64,000 nt of DNA from Cellvibrionaceae bacterium (GCA_021151525.1 JAGKXD010000007.1:1-64000), one strand, 5' to 3'; numbered from the stretch's first letter, positions 41,983-51,812 are shown. Numbers and translations are program-made. The notes: a model not told the origin generated them from the letters alone.

Positions 41983-43140
41983 ATGAAATACCTTTATTTC
42001 ATTTTAAAAAATTTAACACGCAAAAAAGTTCGAACAACCTTAACGGTTTTGTCGATAATGATTGCATTTTTATTATTTGGTTTGCTGCGTTCCTTAGGTG
42101 CTGCATTTGAAGGCGGAGCTCGTATTGAGGGCGAAGATCGCTTGATCTCCATCAACAAGGTCACTTTGATTCAGCCATTGCCCTTCAGCTATCTCGGAAA
42201 AGTGAAATCATTAGATGGCGTTGACAAGGTCACCATGGCGAATTGGTTTGGCGGCTATTATCAAGATGCAAAAAATCGTTTCCCGCAATTCCCGGTAGAT
42301 GCCGAAGAATATTTCACCATTTATAAAGACACTTACAATTTGCCCCAAGAGCAATATCAAGCTTGGAAAGCGAATAAAATAGGTGCTGTGATTGGTAAAG
42401 CCTTGGCAGATCAGTATCACTGGAAAGTGGGTGACCGAGTTCCTTTAATTGGGATGTTTCCCAAAAAAGATGGCAGCACTACTTGGGAATTTGTAATAGA
42501 GGGGATTTTTACTGGCAAAACTCAAACTGCCCAAACCAACATGATGTTTTTTCATTACGACTATTTTGATAAAGCGAGACAGTTTGGTGAAGGCACTATT
42601 GGCTGGATGATTATTAAGGTTAAAAATCCACAAGACTCTGCAAAGGTGTCAGCTGCAATAGATGCGTTGTTTGAAAATTCATCGTCAGAAACAAAAACCG
42701 ATAGCGAAAAAGAGTTTGCGAAATCATTTGCAAAGCAATTTGCTGATATTGGTTTAATAACCACCCTTATTTTGGGCGCGGTATTTTTTACGATGTTGTT
42801 GGTTGCAGGAAATACCATGGCGCAGTCTTTCCGTGAACGTATTCCTGAGTTTGCCATTTTTAAAACCTTGGGCTTTTCGGATGTAAGCGTGATGCTTATG
42901 GTTTTGGCTGAATCCGTTTTAATTTGCGGTTTTGGCGGATTCTTAGGCTTGGCGCTGGCAAAAGTTATTGTGGCTAGTCTTTCAGTAAAGTTTGCGATGT
43001 ATTTGCCGGGGTTAAATATGTCAGCCACCATTTTACTCATGGGCGTACTCTGGATAATTCTGTTCGGTGTGGTGACGGGAGCAGTACCTGCAATACAGGG
43101 TTTGCGATTAAATATTATTAGCGCGCTGCGGAGAAATTAA
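41983..43140 (+). CDS. FtsX/MacB-type ABC permease, first subunit
   Basis: The 385-residue permease has an N-terminal membrane segment near 17-37 (TTLTVLSIMIAFLLFGLL). A periplasmic domain of about 200 residues and three C-terminal membrane segments from about 255 on follow, the MacB-type topology. The pair of permeases would form a heterodimer, unlike MacB, where ATPase and permease are fused and homodimeric. It follows the ATPase by 19 bp and precedes the second permease by 2 bp, so it is co-translated. The substrate is not evident. Confidence 0.9.
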   Translation: MKYLYFILKNLTRKKVRTTLTVLSIMIAFLLFGLLRSLGAAFEGGARIEGEDRLISINKVTLIQPLPFSYLGKVKSLDGVDKVTMANWFGGYYQDAKNRFPQFPVDAEEYFTIYKDTYNLPQEQYQAWKANKIGAVIGKALADQYHWKVGDRVPLIGMFPKKDGSTTWEFVIEGIFTGKTQTAQTNMMFFHYDYFDKARQFGEGTIGWMIIKVKNPQDSAKVSAAIDALFENSSSETKTDSEKEFAKSFAKQFADIGLITTLILGAVFFTMLLVAGNTMAQSFRERIPEFAIFKTLGFSDVSVMLMVLAESVLICGFGGFLGLALAKVIVASLSVKFAMYLPGLNMSATILLMGVLWIILFGVVTGAVPAIQGLRLNIISALRRN

Positions 43141-43142
43141 TT

Positions 43143-44339
43143 ATGTCTTTTAACTGGCTCGCACAAATATTCACAGTCACTTTTATGAACCTGCGCAATA
43201 TTTCGCAGCGTTTAGGTACGTCGTCGGTTGCGATTTTTGGGGTTGCTTGTGTGGTGGGTGTTTTTATCGGCGTCCTCTCTATGGCAACAGGTTTTCAGCG
43301 CACAATGACCAATTCTATTGCGCCGGATATGGTGATGATCGTACGCGCAGGCTCAGCCTCTGAAATGAGTAGCGGTTTGAGTTATGAGCAAACCCAATTG
43401 GTTGATAATATGCCCGGGTTACAAAAAGATGGCGACAAACCGCTCACCTCTGCAGAGCTTTTGGTTGTTATCAATATTCCTAAAAAAGCCAACAATGCAT
43501 TGGCTAATGCGTCGCTGCGCGGTGTTCAGCCATCTGCATTTAAAGTGCGCGATAAGTTCAAAATTATAGAAGGGCGCAATTTTGAATCAGGCAAAAACGA
43601 ATTAATTGTAGGGCGTGGCGCACATCAACAATTTAATAATGTCACAGTGGGATCTACCATTCGCTTCGGTAGTACGGAGTGGCATGTGGTTGGTGTGTTT
43701 GAAGAAGGTGGCGGCTTATCTGAATCTGAGGTGTGGTGCGATGCAAAAATATTGCAAGCTGCTTATCGCCGAGGCAATAGTTATCAAACTATTCATGCAA
43801 AAGTTGAAGGTAAAAAAGGTTTTGATGATTTGAAAGCTGCTATAGCGGCTGATCCTAAATTAACCTTGGATGTCATTTTCGAAACAGACTATCTTGCCGG
43901 GCAATCATCAGGCTTAACAACCTTTATAAAAGTTGTTGGGTATCCACTCGCTATTATCATGGCCATAGGTGCAATCTTTGGCGCAATCAACACTATGTAT
44001 ACTTCAGTTTCATCGCGTACGCGTGAAATTGCCACGCTGCGTGCGCTAGGTTTTGGCGCCTTTCCGGTCGCGGTTTCTACGCTGGTTGAATCGCTGGTGC
44101 TTGCGTTTGTTGGTGGTGCCATAGGTGCGGCGGTGGTTTATGTTTTGTTTAATGGGTACACGGTTTCAACACTCAACTTCTCTAGCTTTAGTCAGGTAGT
44201 TTTTGATTTTGCGGTAACGCCTGCGCTGTTAAAACAAGGTGTTATTTTTGCCGCAGTGATTGGTTTTGTTGGCGGCCTGTTTCCTGCCATTCGCGCTGCG
44301 CGTTTGCCGGTAGCGGCGGCATTGCGTGATAACGGTTAA
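43143..44339 (+). CDS. FtsX/MacB-type ABC permease, second subunit
   Basis: The 398-residue protein repeats the same topology: an N-terminal segment near 28-50 (VAIFGVACVVGVFIGVL), a large periplasmic domain and three C-terminal segments from about 265. The periplasmic domain includes LRGVQPSAFKVRDKF, as in MacB-type core domains. It lies 2 bp after the first permease and ends the operon; a terminator follows. Substrates of such systems include peptides, lipoproteins and antibiotics; nothing here decides which. Confidence 0.9.
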   Translation: MSFNWLAQIFTVTFMNLRNISQRLGTSSVAIFGVACVVGVFIGVLSMATGFQRTMTNSIAPDMVMIVRAGSASEMSSGLSYEQTQLVDNMPGLQKDGDKPLTSAELLVVINIPKKANNALANASLRGVQPSAFKVRDKFKIIEGRNFESGKNELIVGRGAHQQFNNVTVGSTIRFGSTEWHVVGVFEEGGGLSESEVWCDAKILQAAYRRGNSYQTIHAKVEGKKGFDDLKAAIAADPKLTLDVIFETDYLAGQSSGLTTFIKVVGYPLAIIMAIGAIFGAINTMYTSVSSRTREIATLRALGFGAFPVAVSTLVESLVLAFVGGAIGAAVVYVLFNGYTVSTLNFSSFSQVVFDFAVTPALLKQGVIFAAVIGFVGGLFPAIRAARLPVAAALRDNG

Positions 44340-44368
44340 CAGTTAAGTTTATTAACGCAAAGACATGT

Positions 44369-44408
44369 AAAAGCCGCTGCATTAGCGAATGATGCAGCGG
44401 CTTTTTTC
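44369..44408 (+). terminator. Terminator after the ABC exporter operon
   Basis: AAAAGCCGCTGCAT (44369-44382) pairs with ATGCAGCGGCTTTT (44392-44405), followed by a T run. It lies 29 bp after the last permease gene. Confidence 0.9.
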
Positions 44409-44523
44409 TGTATTTTGAATCCTTGCTGGTGTAGTATCTTTTCCAAATAGCGGGTTCACACGGATGAATTCCGCACCACAGCGAATCCTCATAATACGCA
44501 TAAAATAGCGAGGGCATCGACGC

Positions 44524-45561
44524 ATGAAAGACGATAAGCCAACTTCATTTGATATAGCCTACCGCGCAGGCGTATCCCAATCCACAGTGTCGCGTGCGCT
44601 GCGCGATAGCCCTTTGGTGAATCTTGAAACACGCTTAAAAGTGCAAGCGATTGCGAAAGAATTAAATTACAAGGTTGATAAAAATGCGCGCAACTTGCGC
44701 TCGCAGGAAACCAAAACAATTGCGCTTCTGCTCTGCGAAGATCATGGCACTGGCGATTCCTTAATTAATCCGTTCTTTTTGTCTATGCTCGGCAGCATTA
44801 CGCGCGCCACGGCGAACCGCGGTTATGATCTACTCATTTCTTTCCAGCAATTTAGCGATGATTGGCATGCAGACTATGAGGATGCTAACCGCGCCGACGG
44901 CATTATCTTTTTAGGTTATGGTGATTACGAAAGCTTCGTAAAAAAATTAACCTATTTGACAGAAGTTGGTGCGCATTTTATTACGTGGGGGCCAGTGCTT
45001 GAGGGGCAGCCCGGAGTGTCCATTGGCTGCGAAAACTTTAACAGCGCCTTGTTGGCAACAGAGCATTTAATTCAACTGGGTCGCAGGAATATCGCATTTC
45101 TTGGTGATGTTTCAGAGCACAGCCCGGAATTTGAATTGCGCTATAAAGGCTATATGCGCGCACTGGAAAAAGCGGGTCTTGCGCTGGATTCACGCCTGCA
45201 AATTAATGCCGAAACTTCTGAAGAGGAAGGTTACAAAGCTACGCTCAAATTGCTACAAAAGCGTATTCCCTTTGATGCGATTTTTGGTGCAAGCGATTTA
45301 ATTGCAATTGGTGCAATTAAGGCCTTGGAAGAGGCTGGGTTGAATGTTCCTAAGGATGTTGCAGTAATGGGCTTCGATGATATTCCTATGGCCTCTTACA
45401 CGCATCCGCCTTTATCAACCGTTCAACAAAACACTGCATTAGCCGGTGAGTTATTAGTTGAAAGCTTGCTGAAAAAAGTAAACGGCGAACCGGTCGAGTC
45501 TATGTTGTTGCCTGCAAAATTAATTGTGCGTGGCTCATGTGGAGCGAAGAAAACGACATAA
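44524..45561 (+). CDS. LacI-family transcriptional regulator, probable starch/maltose regulator
   Basis: The 345-residue regulator has an N-terminal helix-turn-helix (TSFDIAYRAGVSQSTVSRAL), a hinge helix near 55 and a periplasmic-binding-protein-like sugar domain (GFDDIPMASYTHPPLSTVQQ). It lies at the edge of the starch genes, convergent with the sugar MFS transporter. Palindromes with core ATACGTAT, with the central CG usual for LacI operators, stand before the GH15, GH13 and TonB receptor genes and are its likely targets. No such site is visible before its own start. The effector is probably maltose or a related sugar. Confidence 0.88.
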   Translation: MKDDKPTSFDIAYRAGVSQSTVSRALRDSPLVNLETRLKVQAIAKELNYKVDKNARNLRSQETKTIALLLCEDHGTGDSLINPFFLSMLGSITRATANRGYDLLISFQQFSDDWHADYEDANRADGIIFLGYGDYESFVKKLTYLTEVGAHFITWGPVLEGQPGVSIGCENFNSALLATEHLIQLGRRNIAFLGDVSEHSPEFELRYKGYMRALEKAGLALDSRLQINAETSEEEGYKATLKLLQKRIPFDAIFGASDLIAIGAIKALEEAGLNVPKDVAVMGFDDIPMASYTHPPLSTVQQNTALAGELLVESLLKKVNGEPVESMLLPAKLIVRGSCGAKKTT

Positions 45562-45577
45562 ATAGTTTTGGATAAAT

Positions 45578-45616
45578 AAAAAACGCCAGATAGTGATGAG
45601 CTATCTGGCGTTTTTT
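45578..45616. terminator. Bidirectional terminator between LacI and MFS genes
   Basis: AAAAAACGCCAGATAG (45578-45593) pairs perfectly with CTATCTGGCGTTTTTT (45601-45616). The 16-bp stem has T tracts on both strands and serves the two convergent genes. Confidence 0.92.
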
Positions 45617-45627
45617 GTATTGAATAA

Positions 45628-47094
45628 TCAATGCCCCTGCGCAGTCAATTCAGCTGAATTGTTATCTGCATTATCCTGCACAAAATACACCGCAACTGCT
45701 CCAAGTATCATTGAAACACCTGCCAGCAGGATGATATAAATCGCCTCATTGTGAAATGCGAATTTTAAAATCTGCCCAGCCACTAAGCCAGAGACAATTT
45801 GTGGTGCGGCTATGGTGAAATTAAAAATTCCCATATACACGCCAGTTTTATCGGCGGGCAATGAGCTTGAAAGAATTGCGTAAGGCATGGCGAGAATGGC
45901 GGCCCATGCGATACCAACACCAATCATCGGTAACAGCAAATTTAATGCGCCTTGTGGGATATCGATTTGGGTGAGCAGTAAATTAACATGCACCACGTCT
46001 GCGTTTTGAAACAACATAAAACTGATGTAACCAATACCGCCCGCCAGCAATGAAAGCGAGTAAGTTATTTTACGGCCAACGCGATTGGTGATGCGTGCAA
46101 TAAAAACAGAAAAAATTGCAGCGAACAACGAATAGGCGGCAAAGGTAATTCCTACCCAGTCGCCCGCAGCTCCTTTCGCGGCTGCAATTTCGGTGGGGAT
46201 TGTATCAACAGTGTGAAGGAAGCTTGGATCAAACCATTTTGCGTCTACGCCCCAAATATATTGGGTAATTGCTGGGCCGGTATACACCCACATAATAAAT
46301 AATGAAAACCACGAAAAAAATTGTACCAGTGCGAGTTGACGCATAGTTTTCGGCATATTGATAAATAAGGTCCAAAAATTTCCTAAGCGCGTTGCGAGAG
46401 AGGTTTTTTCAACAGGTTTTGCCTTTATATTTTTGTAGCGGTTGTAATCGTCTGGCGCATATTCTTTGGTGCGCAAGCATGTCCAAAGTACTGCGCCTAA
46501 AAGTGATGTGCCACCAATATAAAATGCCCAGGTTACTGTCTGTGCTACTTCGCCTTTGGCTGCAATATTGTCGAGCCCAATAACATTCGTAAAAACAAAA
46601 GGAAGGATAGAGCCGATGACGGCGCCGATATTTATGAGTAAGGCCTGTATCGAATAACCGAGCGTGCGTTGTTCATTGGGTACCATGTCTGACACAAGCG
46701 CGCGAAATGGTTGCATGGTTACATTGAACGCGCCATCCATTAGCGCCAACATCATGCCGCCGAATAACATGGGAGCGATAAAGGCCACAAATATAGCTGC
46801 ATTCGGCATAAGAAACATGCCAAGGGCTGCGGCAATTGCGCCACCTAAAATAAATGGCTTGCGACGACCTAAGCGATTCCACGTACGATCTGACGCGGCG
46901 CCCACAATAGGTTGAACGAGTAGACCCATAATTGGGGCTGCCAACCAAAATAATGAAAGTGAATGCAAATCTGCCCCTAGGTCAGAAAGCACGCGGCTCA
47001 CGTTGGCATTTTGTAATGCGAAGCCAAGTTGTACACCGAGAAAGCCAAAGCTGACATTCCAGGTTTGCCAAAACGAGAGAGTAGGTTGTTTCAT
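45628..47094 (-). CDS. MFS sugar transporter (maltose/SLC45-like)
   Basis: The 488-residue protein has 12 predicted membrane segments and the GPH/SLC45-like pattern QLGFALQNANVSRVLSDLGA near the N terminus and PIVGAASDRTWNRLGRRKPF after TM2. Proteins of this kind in starch loci of other gammaproteobacteria and Caulobacter carry maltose or maltodextrins with protons. The start has a CAAAGGCAACTG upstream. It lies downstream of the GH15 gene on the same strand, with a hairpin between them. It would feed sugar to the cytoplasmic GH13 enzyme. Confidence 0.85.
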   Translation of the reverse strand: MKQPTLSFWQTWNVSFGFLGVQLGFALQNANVSRVLSDLGADLHSLSLFWLAAPIMGLLVQPIVGAASDRTWNRLGRRKPFILGGAIAAALGMFLMPNAAIFVAFIAPMLFGGMMLALMDGAFNVTMQPFRALVSDMVPNEQRTLGYSIQALLINIGAVIGSILPFVFTNVIGLDNIAAKGEVAQTVTWAFYIGGTSLLGAVLWTCLRTKEYAPDDYNRYKNIKAKPVEKTSLATRLGNFWTLFINMPKTMRQLALVQFFSWFSLFIMWVYTGPAITQYIWGVDAKWFDPSFLHTVDTIPTEIAAAKGAAGDWVGITFAAYSLFAAIFSVFIARITNRVGRKITYSLSLLAGGIGYISFMLFQNADVVHVNLLLTQIDIPQGALNLLLPMIGVGIAWAAILAMPYAILSSSLPADKTGVYMGIFNFTIAAPQIVSGLVAGQILKFAFHNEAIYIILLAGVSMILGAVAVYFVQDNADNNSAELTAQGH

Positions 47095-47170
47095 TTTCAG
47101 TTGCCTTTGTTGTTATTCGTGAATTAAAAACGTTTTAAAAAAACAGAAGCAATCCCTTTTTAAATTACTC

Positions 47171-47206
47171 AGCCGCCACACTTTCTTATCAGTGGGGCGG
47201 CTTTTT
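47171..47206. terminator. Hairpin between GH15 and MFS genes
   Basis: AGCCGCC (47171-47177) pairs with GGCGGCT (47196-47202), extended by three more pairs after a mismatch. The T run is on the plus strand, so on the minus strand, where the flanking genes lie, it would be a weak terminator allowing partial read-through into the MFS gene. Confidence 0.45.
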
Positions 47207-47231
47207 GTTGCATAACGAGTGTAATAAAAAT

Positions 47232-49658
47232 CTATTTTACATAGCGCGCGGCGGTGCTTGGGTTGTTGTCCCACACCTTTTTATCGGCGTAAGAGCGTAA
47301 CAATTTTACGTATTCAGCGTGCGACCAAGCTAAAGGTGTTGCTGAATTTGTGCCTTGGCCAATTGCAAAATGATAAGTATCGTTACTGCCAACACCATCC
47401 CATACTTGCTCTGGAATCATATAGCCTTCGTTGGCAAATAATTCCATGGCTTTTATATAAGTGTTGCGCAAATTCGTTAGATTTTCCGTATTCAGTTTAT
47501 TTGTACTTGCCGCTTTTGCTAATTCATAGTGTCCGCGTTCGCCAGTAAAAATTGGCCATACACGACCGCGACCTTCAGGCAGATTTTTACCCGTGGCATT
47601 GTAGCCTCGGCCTGCAAGTGTATCTTCGCCGTAGCCGTCTCTACCGTAACGACGCCAACCAGGAAACGTTCCCTCAACGCCGTTAAAGCTAAATTCATAT
47701 TTCACGCGCACGGGATCTGGTAGGGAAGTGTCGTCCATTTCTGGAAGGGTATTTTGAATTTCTTTATTGAGTGGTGAGCGTACACCGTAACGCACTAATT
47801 CTAAAAAGCCGCCGTCAATTACTTCACTTTCGTTCACATTGCTTTGGCCGTTGCGCTCTTCTAACAAAGCACGATCATTAGGGTTTTCATTGGCGCTAAT
47901 ACGCAAATAATAATTGCCATCTGAAGGTGCCTTGTTGAGCATGCCGGTAGTGGTGTAAAGATTTTTTTCCAAACTTGCTGAATATTTATCAGCAGCGGCG
48001 ATATATTTTTTCGCGCTCGCATCATCTTTGGCGAGTTTTGCTATATCACTTGCTGCAACTAAACCGGTAATAACCGCAGCAGTTGTGGATGGTGAATAAC
48101 CGGGTTGCTCTTCCCAGCGCTCTTGAATACTTTTGGGAGGTGTGATCACAACATTTTTAAGCCAGTCGATACTCACTGAGCCTCCATCGACTAAAAAGTT
48201 TGCCGCAGGTTTTAACATTTTGTTGTACCAGCTCAGTATTTCAGCATCCGTCATGACACCTTCTTTCCACAAACGCCAGCCCAACATAATGGGCATTGCA
48301 GTTTGATCCAGCTGAACACCAACCCATTCGGTTTCGCCATCAACGTGAGTTTTTTGCAGGAACCAGCCGGGCGTACCTGAATAGCCCGGTGTTTTATTGC
48401 TGGTTTGCACGTGCTCTAAATATTCAAAAGCAACTTTGGGTGTAATTTTGTCGCCCAGCGCTAACATCGCCATGGTGACTTGATAAAAATCGCGGGGCCA
48501 AACTGCTTTGTAGCCGGTTTGCGCCTTGTCTGCAGAGGCGGAATCGCCCCAAGGATTTGAGAGGGATGCAATTACGCCGCCGGCGTAGGTTTTATCTTCT
48601 TGCGCTTTCAACACCATGGCGCTTGCGTACAATAATTTGCCGCCGTCGGTTGAGGTTGCAGAAAGCTTCTCTAGCTCCGGTAGCGATGCAATGTAATCTT
48701 CCCAGCCCACGGCATCACCAGTGCCGTTAAAGTTTGCCAGCACCTTCTCAGCGCCGGTATTGAGTGTTTGGGTTGCAGCAGCAAGGCTCTCTTCTTTTGA
48801 GTTGCCAAAGCCCAGCACAAATTGCCATTCGCCAGTCTCACCCTTTTTCAGTGTTGGAAGTTGCAAGGTCATGGCGACGTTGCCAGTGGTATCGCCTGTG
48901 CTGGTGTAGCTGTGGTTTAGTTTGCCGTTAGTGGCTAAGTCTTTTAATCCGTCAGATACACCTTCAAAGCCAACAGTGCTGTTGGAGATAGGCGCATCGG
49001 TTTTTACAGTGAGGTGAGTTTTGCCGTCTGCCGCAAACCAGCTACCGTTTTCTTGCCATGCTTTATCGCCTGGGCCGGTATTAGCCATATTGGGGTTAAT
49101 GTAAAGATAGGGGGTTACATTATCGGCCAGTGCGCGAAAACTGACTTTCATCATCAAGCTGTTGTTATCAGGGTCTGTGAAGATATGTTTTTCAATTTCG
49201 TAGCGGCCTTCCTTATCGCGGTTAACAATTTTGTACGCGAGTGATAGGGGGCGGCCATTCGCATCTTTATCTAAATAATCAATACGAGAAATGGTGTCGA
49301 TTTTTTCTTGATGCAAAAATCCATCGCCTTTAATAAAAAACTGCATTTCTTGAATTTGGGCTTCATGAATTAAACCGAAGATGGTTTCCGTTACTATGCC
49401 TTGAGCGAGTGAAAACCATACTTTGGAAATTTTGCCTGTGCTACCTGTGTCTTGATATTGACCATTGGTGTACTGCTCGTAGGATGTGCCTATGCCGGTT
49501 TTGCCTGAGTAAGACCAATGGGATGCTGCGCCGGGAGCCCCAGGTGCCGTAGCACTTCTACTCAAATCTGCGGTACTGGTAGGTGTGGACGGATTGTCTT
49601 TACAAGCACTTAAAGCAATTACTGATGAGATTAATATGCAGTTCAAATGTTTTTTCAT
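47232..49658 (-). CDS. GH15 glucoamylase (glucan 1,4-alpha-glucosidase), lipoprotein
   Basis: GH15 enzymes release glucose from the ends of starch chains with inversion. The protein has a bacterial N-terminal beta-sandwich (about 45-320), then the (alpha/alpha)6 barrel with GYKAVWPRDFYQ near 382-393. The general acid region is WEEQPGY (515-521) and the base region GERGHYE (706-712). I start at the ATG at 49658, giving 808 residues with the lipoprotein signal MKKHLNCILISSVIALSAC; an ATG six codons upstream lacks a ribosome site. It is divergent from the GH13 gene, sharing a region with four ATACGTAT palindromes. Confidence 0.94.
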   Translation of the reverse strand: MKKHLNCILISSVIALSACKDNPSTPTSTADLSRSATAPGAPGAASHWSYSGKTGIGTSYEQYTNGQYQDTGSTGKISKVWFSLAQGIVTETIFGLIHEAQIQEMQFFIKGDGFLHQEKIDTISRIDYLDKDANGRPLSLAYKIVNRDKEGRYEIEKHIFTDPDNNSLMMKVSFRALADNVTPYLYINPNMANTGPGDKAWQENGSWFAADGKTHLTVKTDAPISNSTVGFEGVSDGLKDLATNGKLNHSYTSTGDTTGNVAMTLQLPTLKKGETGEWQFVLGFGNSKEESLAAATQTLNTGAEKVLANFNGTGDAVGWEDYIASLPELEKLSATSTDGGKLLYASAMVLKAQEDKTYAGGVIASLSNPWGDSASADKAQTGYKAVWPRDFYQVTMAMLALGDKITPKVAFEYLEHVQTSNKTPGYSGTPGWFLQKTHVDGETEWVGVQLDQTAMPIMLGWRLWKEGVMTDAEILSWYNKMLKPAANFLVDGGSVSIDWLKNVVITPPKSIQERWEEQPGYSPSTTAAVITGLVAASDIAKLAKDDASAKKYIAAADKYSASLEKNLYTTTGMLNKAPSDGNYYLRISANENPNDRALLEERNGQSNVNESEVIDGGFLELVRYGVRSPLNKEIQNTLPEMDDTSLPDPVRVKYEFSFNGVEGTFPGWRRYGRDGYGEDTLAGRGYNATGKNLPEGRGRVWPIFTGERGHYELAKAASTNKLNTENLTNLRNTYIKAMELFANEGYMIPEQVWDGVGSNDTYHFAIGQGTNSATPLAWSHAEYVKLLRSYADKKVWDNNPSTAARYVK

Positions 49659-49765
49659 GTGGGCACCATTTTTCATTTTAATAAATTATAAATATTTTCT
49701 GGTAGCGAGTTAGGCTTAGTAGAGGTCGCAAGAGTAGAAGTAGTTGCTCAACGAAACAATTGCCT

Positions 49766-49806
49766 ACATACGTATTCAGATGCCACACAGTTTGCATACG
49801 TATGCA
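49766..49806. promoter_or_regulatory. ATACGTAT operator pair on the GH15 side
   Basis: ACATACGTATTC (49766-49777) and TGCATACGTATGCA (49793-49806, a perfect 14-bp palindrome) have centres 28 bp apart, about 110-160 bp before the GH15 start. Both carry the central CG usual for LacI-family sites. The probable ligand is the LacI-type regulator at 44524. Confidence 0.7.
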
Positions 49807-49881
49807 CTGTTATTTTTATAGCACAAGTTGGCGAGTTTGTTTTTTTGATGTCTACGCTTGACCAGCGTCCCATTAGTTTAT

Positions 49882-49932
49882 GAATACGTATTCTATGCGG
49901 TTTTCGGCAATGAAAATTTTGCATACGTATGT
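49882..49932. promoter_or_regulatory. ATACGTAT operator pair on the GH13 side
   Basis: GAATACGTATTC (49882-49893, perfect palindrome) and GCATACGTATGT (49921-49932) lie in the same divergent region, centres 39 bp apart. The second ends 6 bp before a candidate -35 box of the GH13 gene. Confidence 0.7.
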
Positions 49933-49938
49933 AATCAC

Positions 49939-49967
49939 TTGGTTTGGTTTGGCTGCTCGCGTATGTT
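49939..49967 (+). promoter_or_regulatory. Candidate promoter of the cytoplasmic GH13 gene
   Basis: TTGGTT (49939) and TATGTT (49962) are 17 bp apart. The -10 box overlaps a spaced repeat, GCGTAT (49959-49964) with ATACGC (49975-49980). The predicted leader is about 135 bases. The rest of 49659-50111 shows no gene. Confidence 0.35.
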
Positions 49968-50111
49968 GTGACTTATACGCACACTTGCTTAAATTTGGCA
50001 AAAATAAATCCTTATTTTGCAGCTGTTGAGTAGAGCGGTGCTTACTGATAACAAATTTTAGTCGCGGCCAATCGGTTAGAAATAACTCTTAGGCTATGAT
50101 GAGGTGTAGTC

Positions 50112-51734
50112 ATGCAACAAAGTCCTTGGTGGCGCGGTGCGGTCATCTATCAAGTGTATCCACGCAGTTTGATGGATAGTAATAATGACGGCATTGGTGA
50201 TATTCCCGGCATCATTAGTAAATTAGATTACATTGCAAGCCTTGGTGTTGATGCGATTTGGATATCGCCGTTTTTTAAATCGCCCATGAAAGATTTTGGT
50301 TACGATATTTCTGACTATCGTGCTATTGATCCTATCTTTGGTACGCTTGCGGACTTTGATGAACTAATTGTGCAAGCGCATGCGCGCAACATAAAAATTA
50401 TTATTGATCAGGTTTTAAATCACACGTCAGATCAGCATGCGTGGTTTGAAGAAAGCCGCGAATCTAAAGACAATCCTAAAGCAGATTGGTATGTGTGGGC
50501 GGATGCAAATCCCGATGGCACACCACCCAATAATTGGCTGTCAATTTTTGGCGGTTCTGCATGGGAATGGGAGCCGCGCCGTTGCCAGTACTATCTGCAC
50601 AACTTTTTAAAAACCCAACCAGATTTAAATTATCACTGCGCCGCTTTGCGTGAGCAAATTTTGCAAGAAGTAGAATTTTGGTTGAAGCGCGGTGTAGATG
50701 GTTTGCGTTTGGATGCCATTATATTTTGCTTTCACGATAAACAATTGCGCTCAAATCCGGCCAAGCCCGTTGAAGAACGAAAAGGTCGCGGCTTTAGAGA
50801 GGATAATCCCTACGCATTTCAGCGTCATATTCATGATACTTGCCAACCGGAAAATATCGGCTTTTTGGAATCCTTGCGCAGTTTAATGAATCGCTATCCA
50901 GACACTGTAACGCTCGGTGAAATTGCCTCTGAAGATTCGTTAAAAACTATGGCCGAATACACGGCGGGCAATACACGTTTACACATGACTTATAGCTTTG
51001 AATTGCTGGTCGATAATTTATCGGCAAGCTACATCCGCGAAACCGTTGAAACTCTGGAAGAAAACCTTGCGGATGGTTGGCCTTGTTGGGCGTTCGGCAA
51101 TCACGATGTTGTGCGCGTAATGTCGCGTTGGAAAGGCGAAGAGCATGCGCCTGCAAAAGCAAAATTATTAAATGAATTATTATTTTCTTTGCGCGGGAGT
51201 GTTTGTTCTTATCAAGGTGAAGAGCTTGGTTTAGTCGAAGCCGATATTGAGCAACATCAATTACAGGATCCTTATGGCATTACGTTCTGGCCACGCTTTA
51301 AAGGCCGCGACGGATGTCGCACACCAATGCCGTGGAATAAATCTGCAACCAATGCTGGGTTCTCGCAGGCAAAAACCTGGCTGCCGGTTTCTCCTGCTCA
51401 TTTGCCGGTGGCAGTTGATGTGCAAGATGGTGATGAGAATTCGGTGTTAAATGCGTTCAGGTGTTTTCTTGCGTGGAGGAAAAAACAACCTGCGTTACTA
51501 AGCGGTGATATCGAGTTTTTAGATGCGCCTGAAAATGTATTGTTGTTTGTTCGCACCTATCAAAATCAGCGCATATTGGCGGCGTTTAATTTATCTGATG
51601 AGGCCGTAGTGGTCACGCTCGATGCAGGTAGGTCATATTCTCCTTTAGATAATTCAGGAAAAGCGTTGGCGAACATAAATGGTAACCAAATAAGCTTGGA
51701 TGCTTATGCAAGCGCGTTTGTTAATTTGATTTAG
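50112..51734 (+). CDS. GH13 alpha-glucosidase, cytoplasmic
   Basis: The 540-residue enzyme has no signal peptide and the GH13 triad: nucleophile Asp201 in DGLRLDAI, acid/base Glu270 in LGEIASED and Asp332 in FGNHDVVR. The opening WWRGAVIYQVYPRSLMDSNN is typical of bacterial alpha-glucosidases and oligo-1,6-glucosidases (GH13_23-like). It would split maltose and short maltodextrins brought in by the MFS transporter. A GAGG site lies before the ATG. It is divergent from GH15 with two ATACGTAT palindromes upstream, and a terminator follows. Confidence 0.93.
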   Translation: MQQSPWWRGAVIYQVYPRSLMDSNNDGIGDIPGIISKLDYIASLGVDAIWISPFFKSPMKDFGYDISDYRAIDPIFGTLADFDELIVQAHARNIKIIIDQVLNHTSDQHAWFEESRESKDNPKADWYVWADANPDGTPPNNWLSIFGGSAWEWEPRRCQYYLHNFLKTQPDLNYHCAALREQILQEVEFWLKRGVDGLRLDAIIFCFHDKQLRSNPAKPVEERKGRGFREDNPYAFQRHIHDTCQPENIGFLESLRSLMNRYPDTVTLGEIASEDSLKTMAEYTAGNTRLHMTYSFELLVDNLSASYIRETVETLEENLADGWPCWAFGNHDVVRVMSRWKGEEHAPAKAKLLNELLFSLRGSVCSYQGEELGLVEADIEQHQLQDPYGITFWPRFKGRDGCRTPMPWNKSATNAGFSQAKTWLPVSPAHLPVAVDVQDGDENSVLNAFRCFLAWRKKQPALLSGDIEFLDAPENVLLFVRTYQNQRILAAFNLSDEAVVVTLDAGRSYSPLDNSGKALANINGNQISLDAYASAFVNLI

Positions 51735-51783
51735 TGTTAATTGTTTTGCATGGAACTCTTGTCTTTCCTAGACGAAGTTTTTT

Positions 51784-51812
51784 GAGGTGCCCTCGGTGGC
51801 GCCTCTTTTTTT
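51784..51812 (+). terminator. Terminator after the GH13 gene
   Basis: GAGGTGCC (51784-51791) pairs with GGCGCCTC (51798-51805, one G-U) and is followed by seven T. It lies about 50 bp after the stop. Confidence 0.8.
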
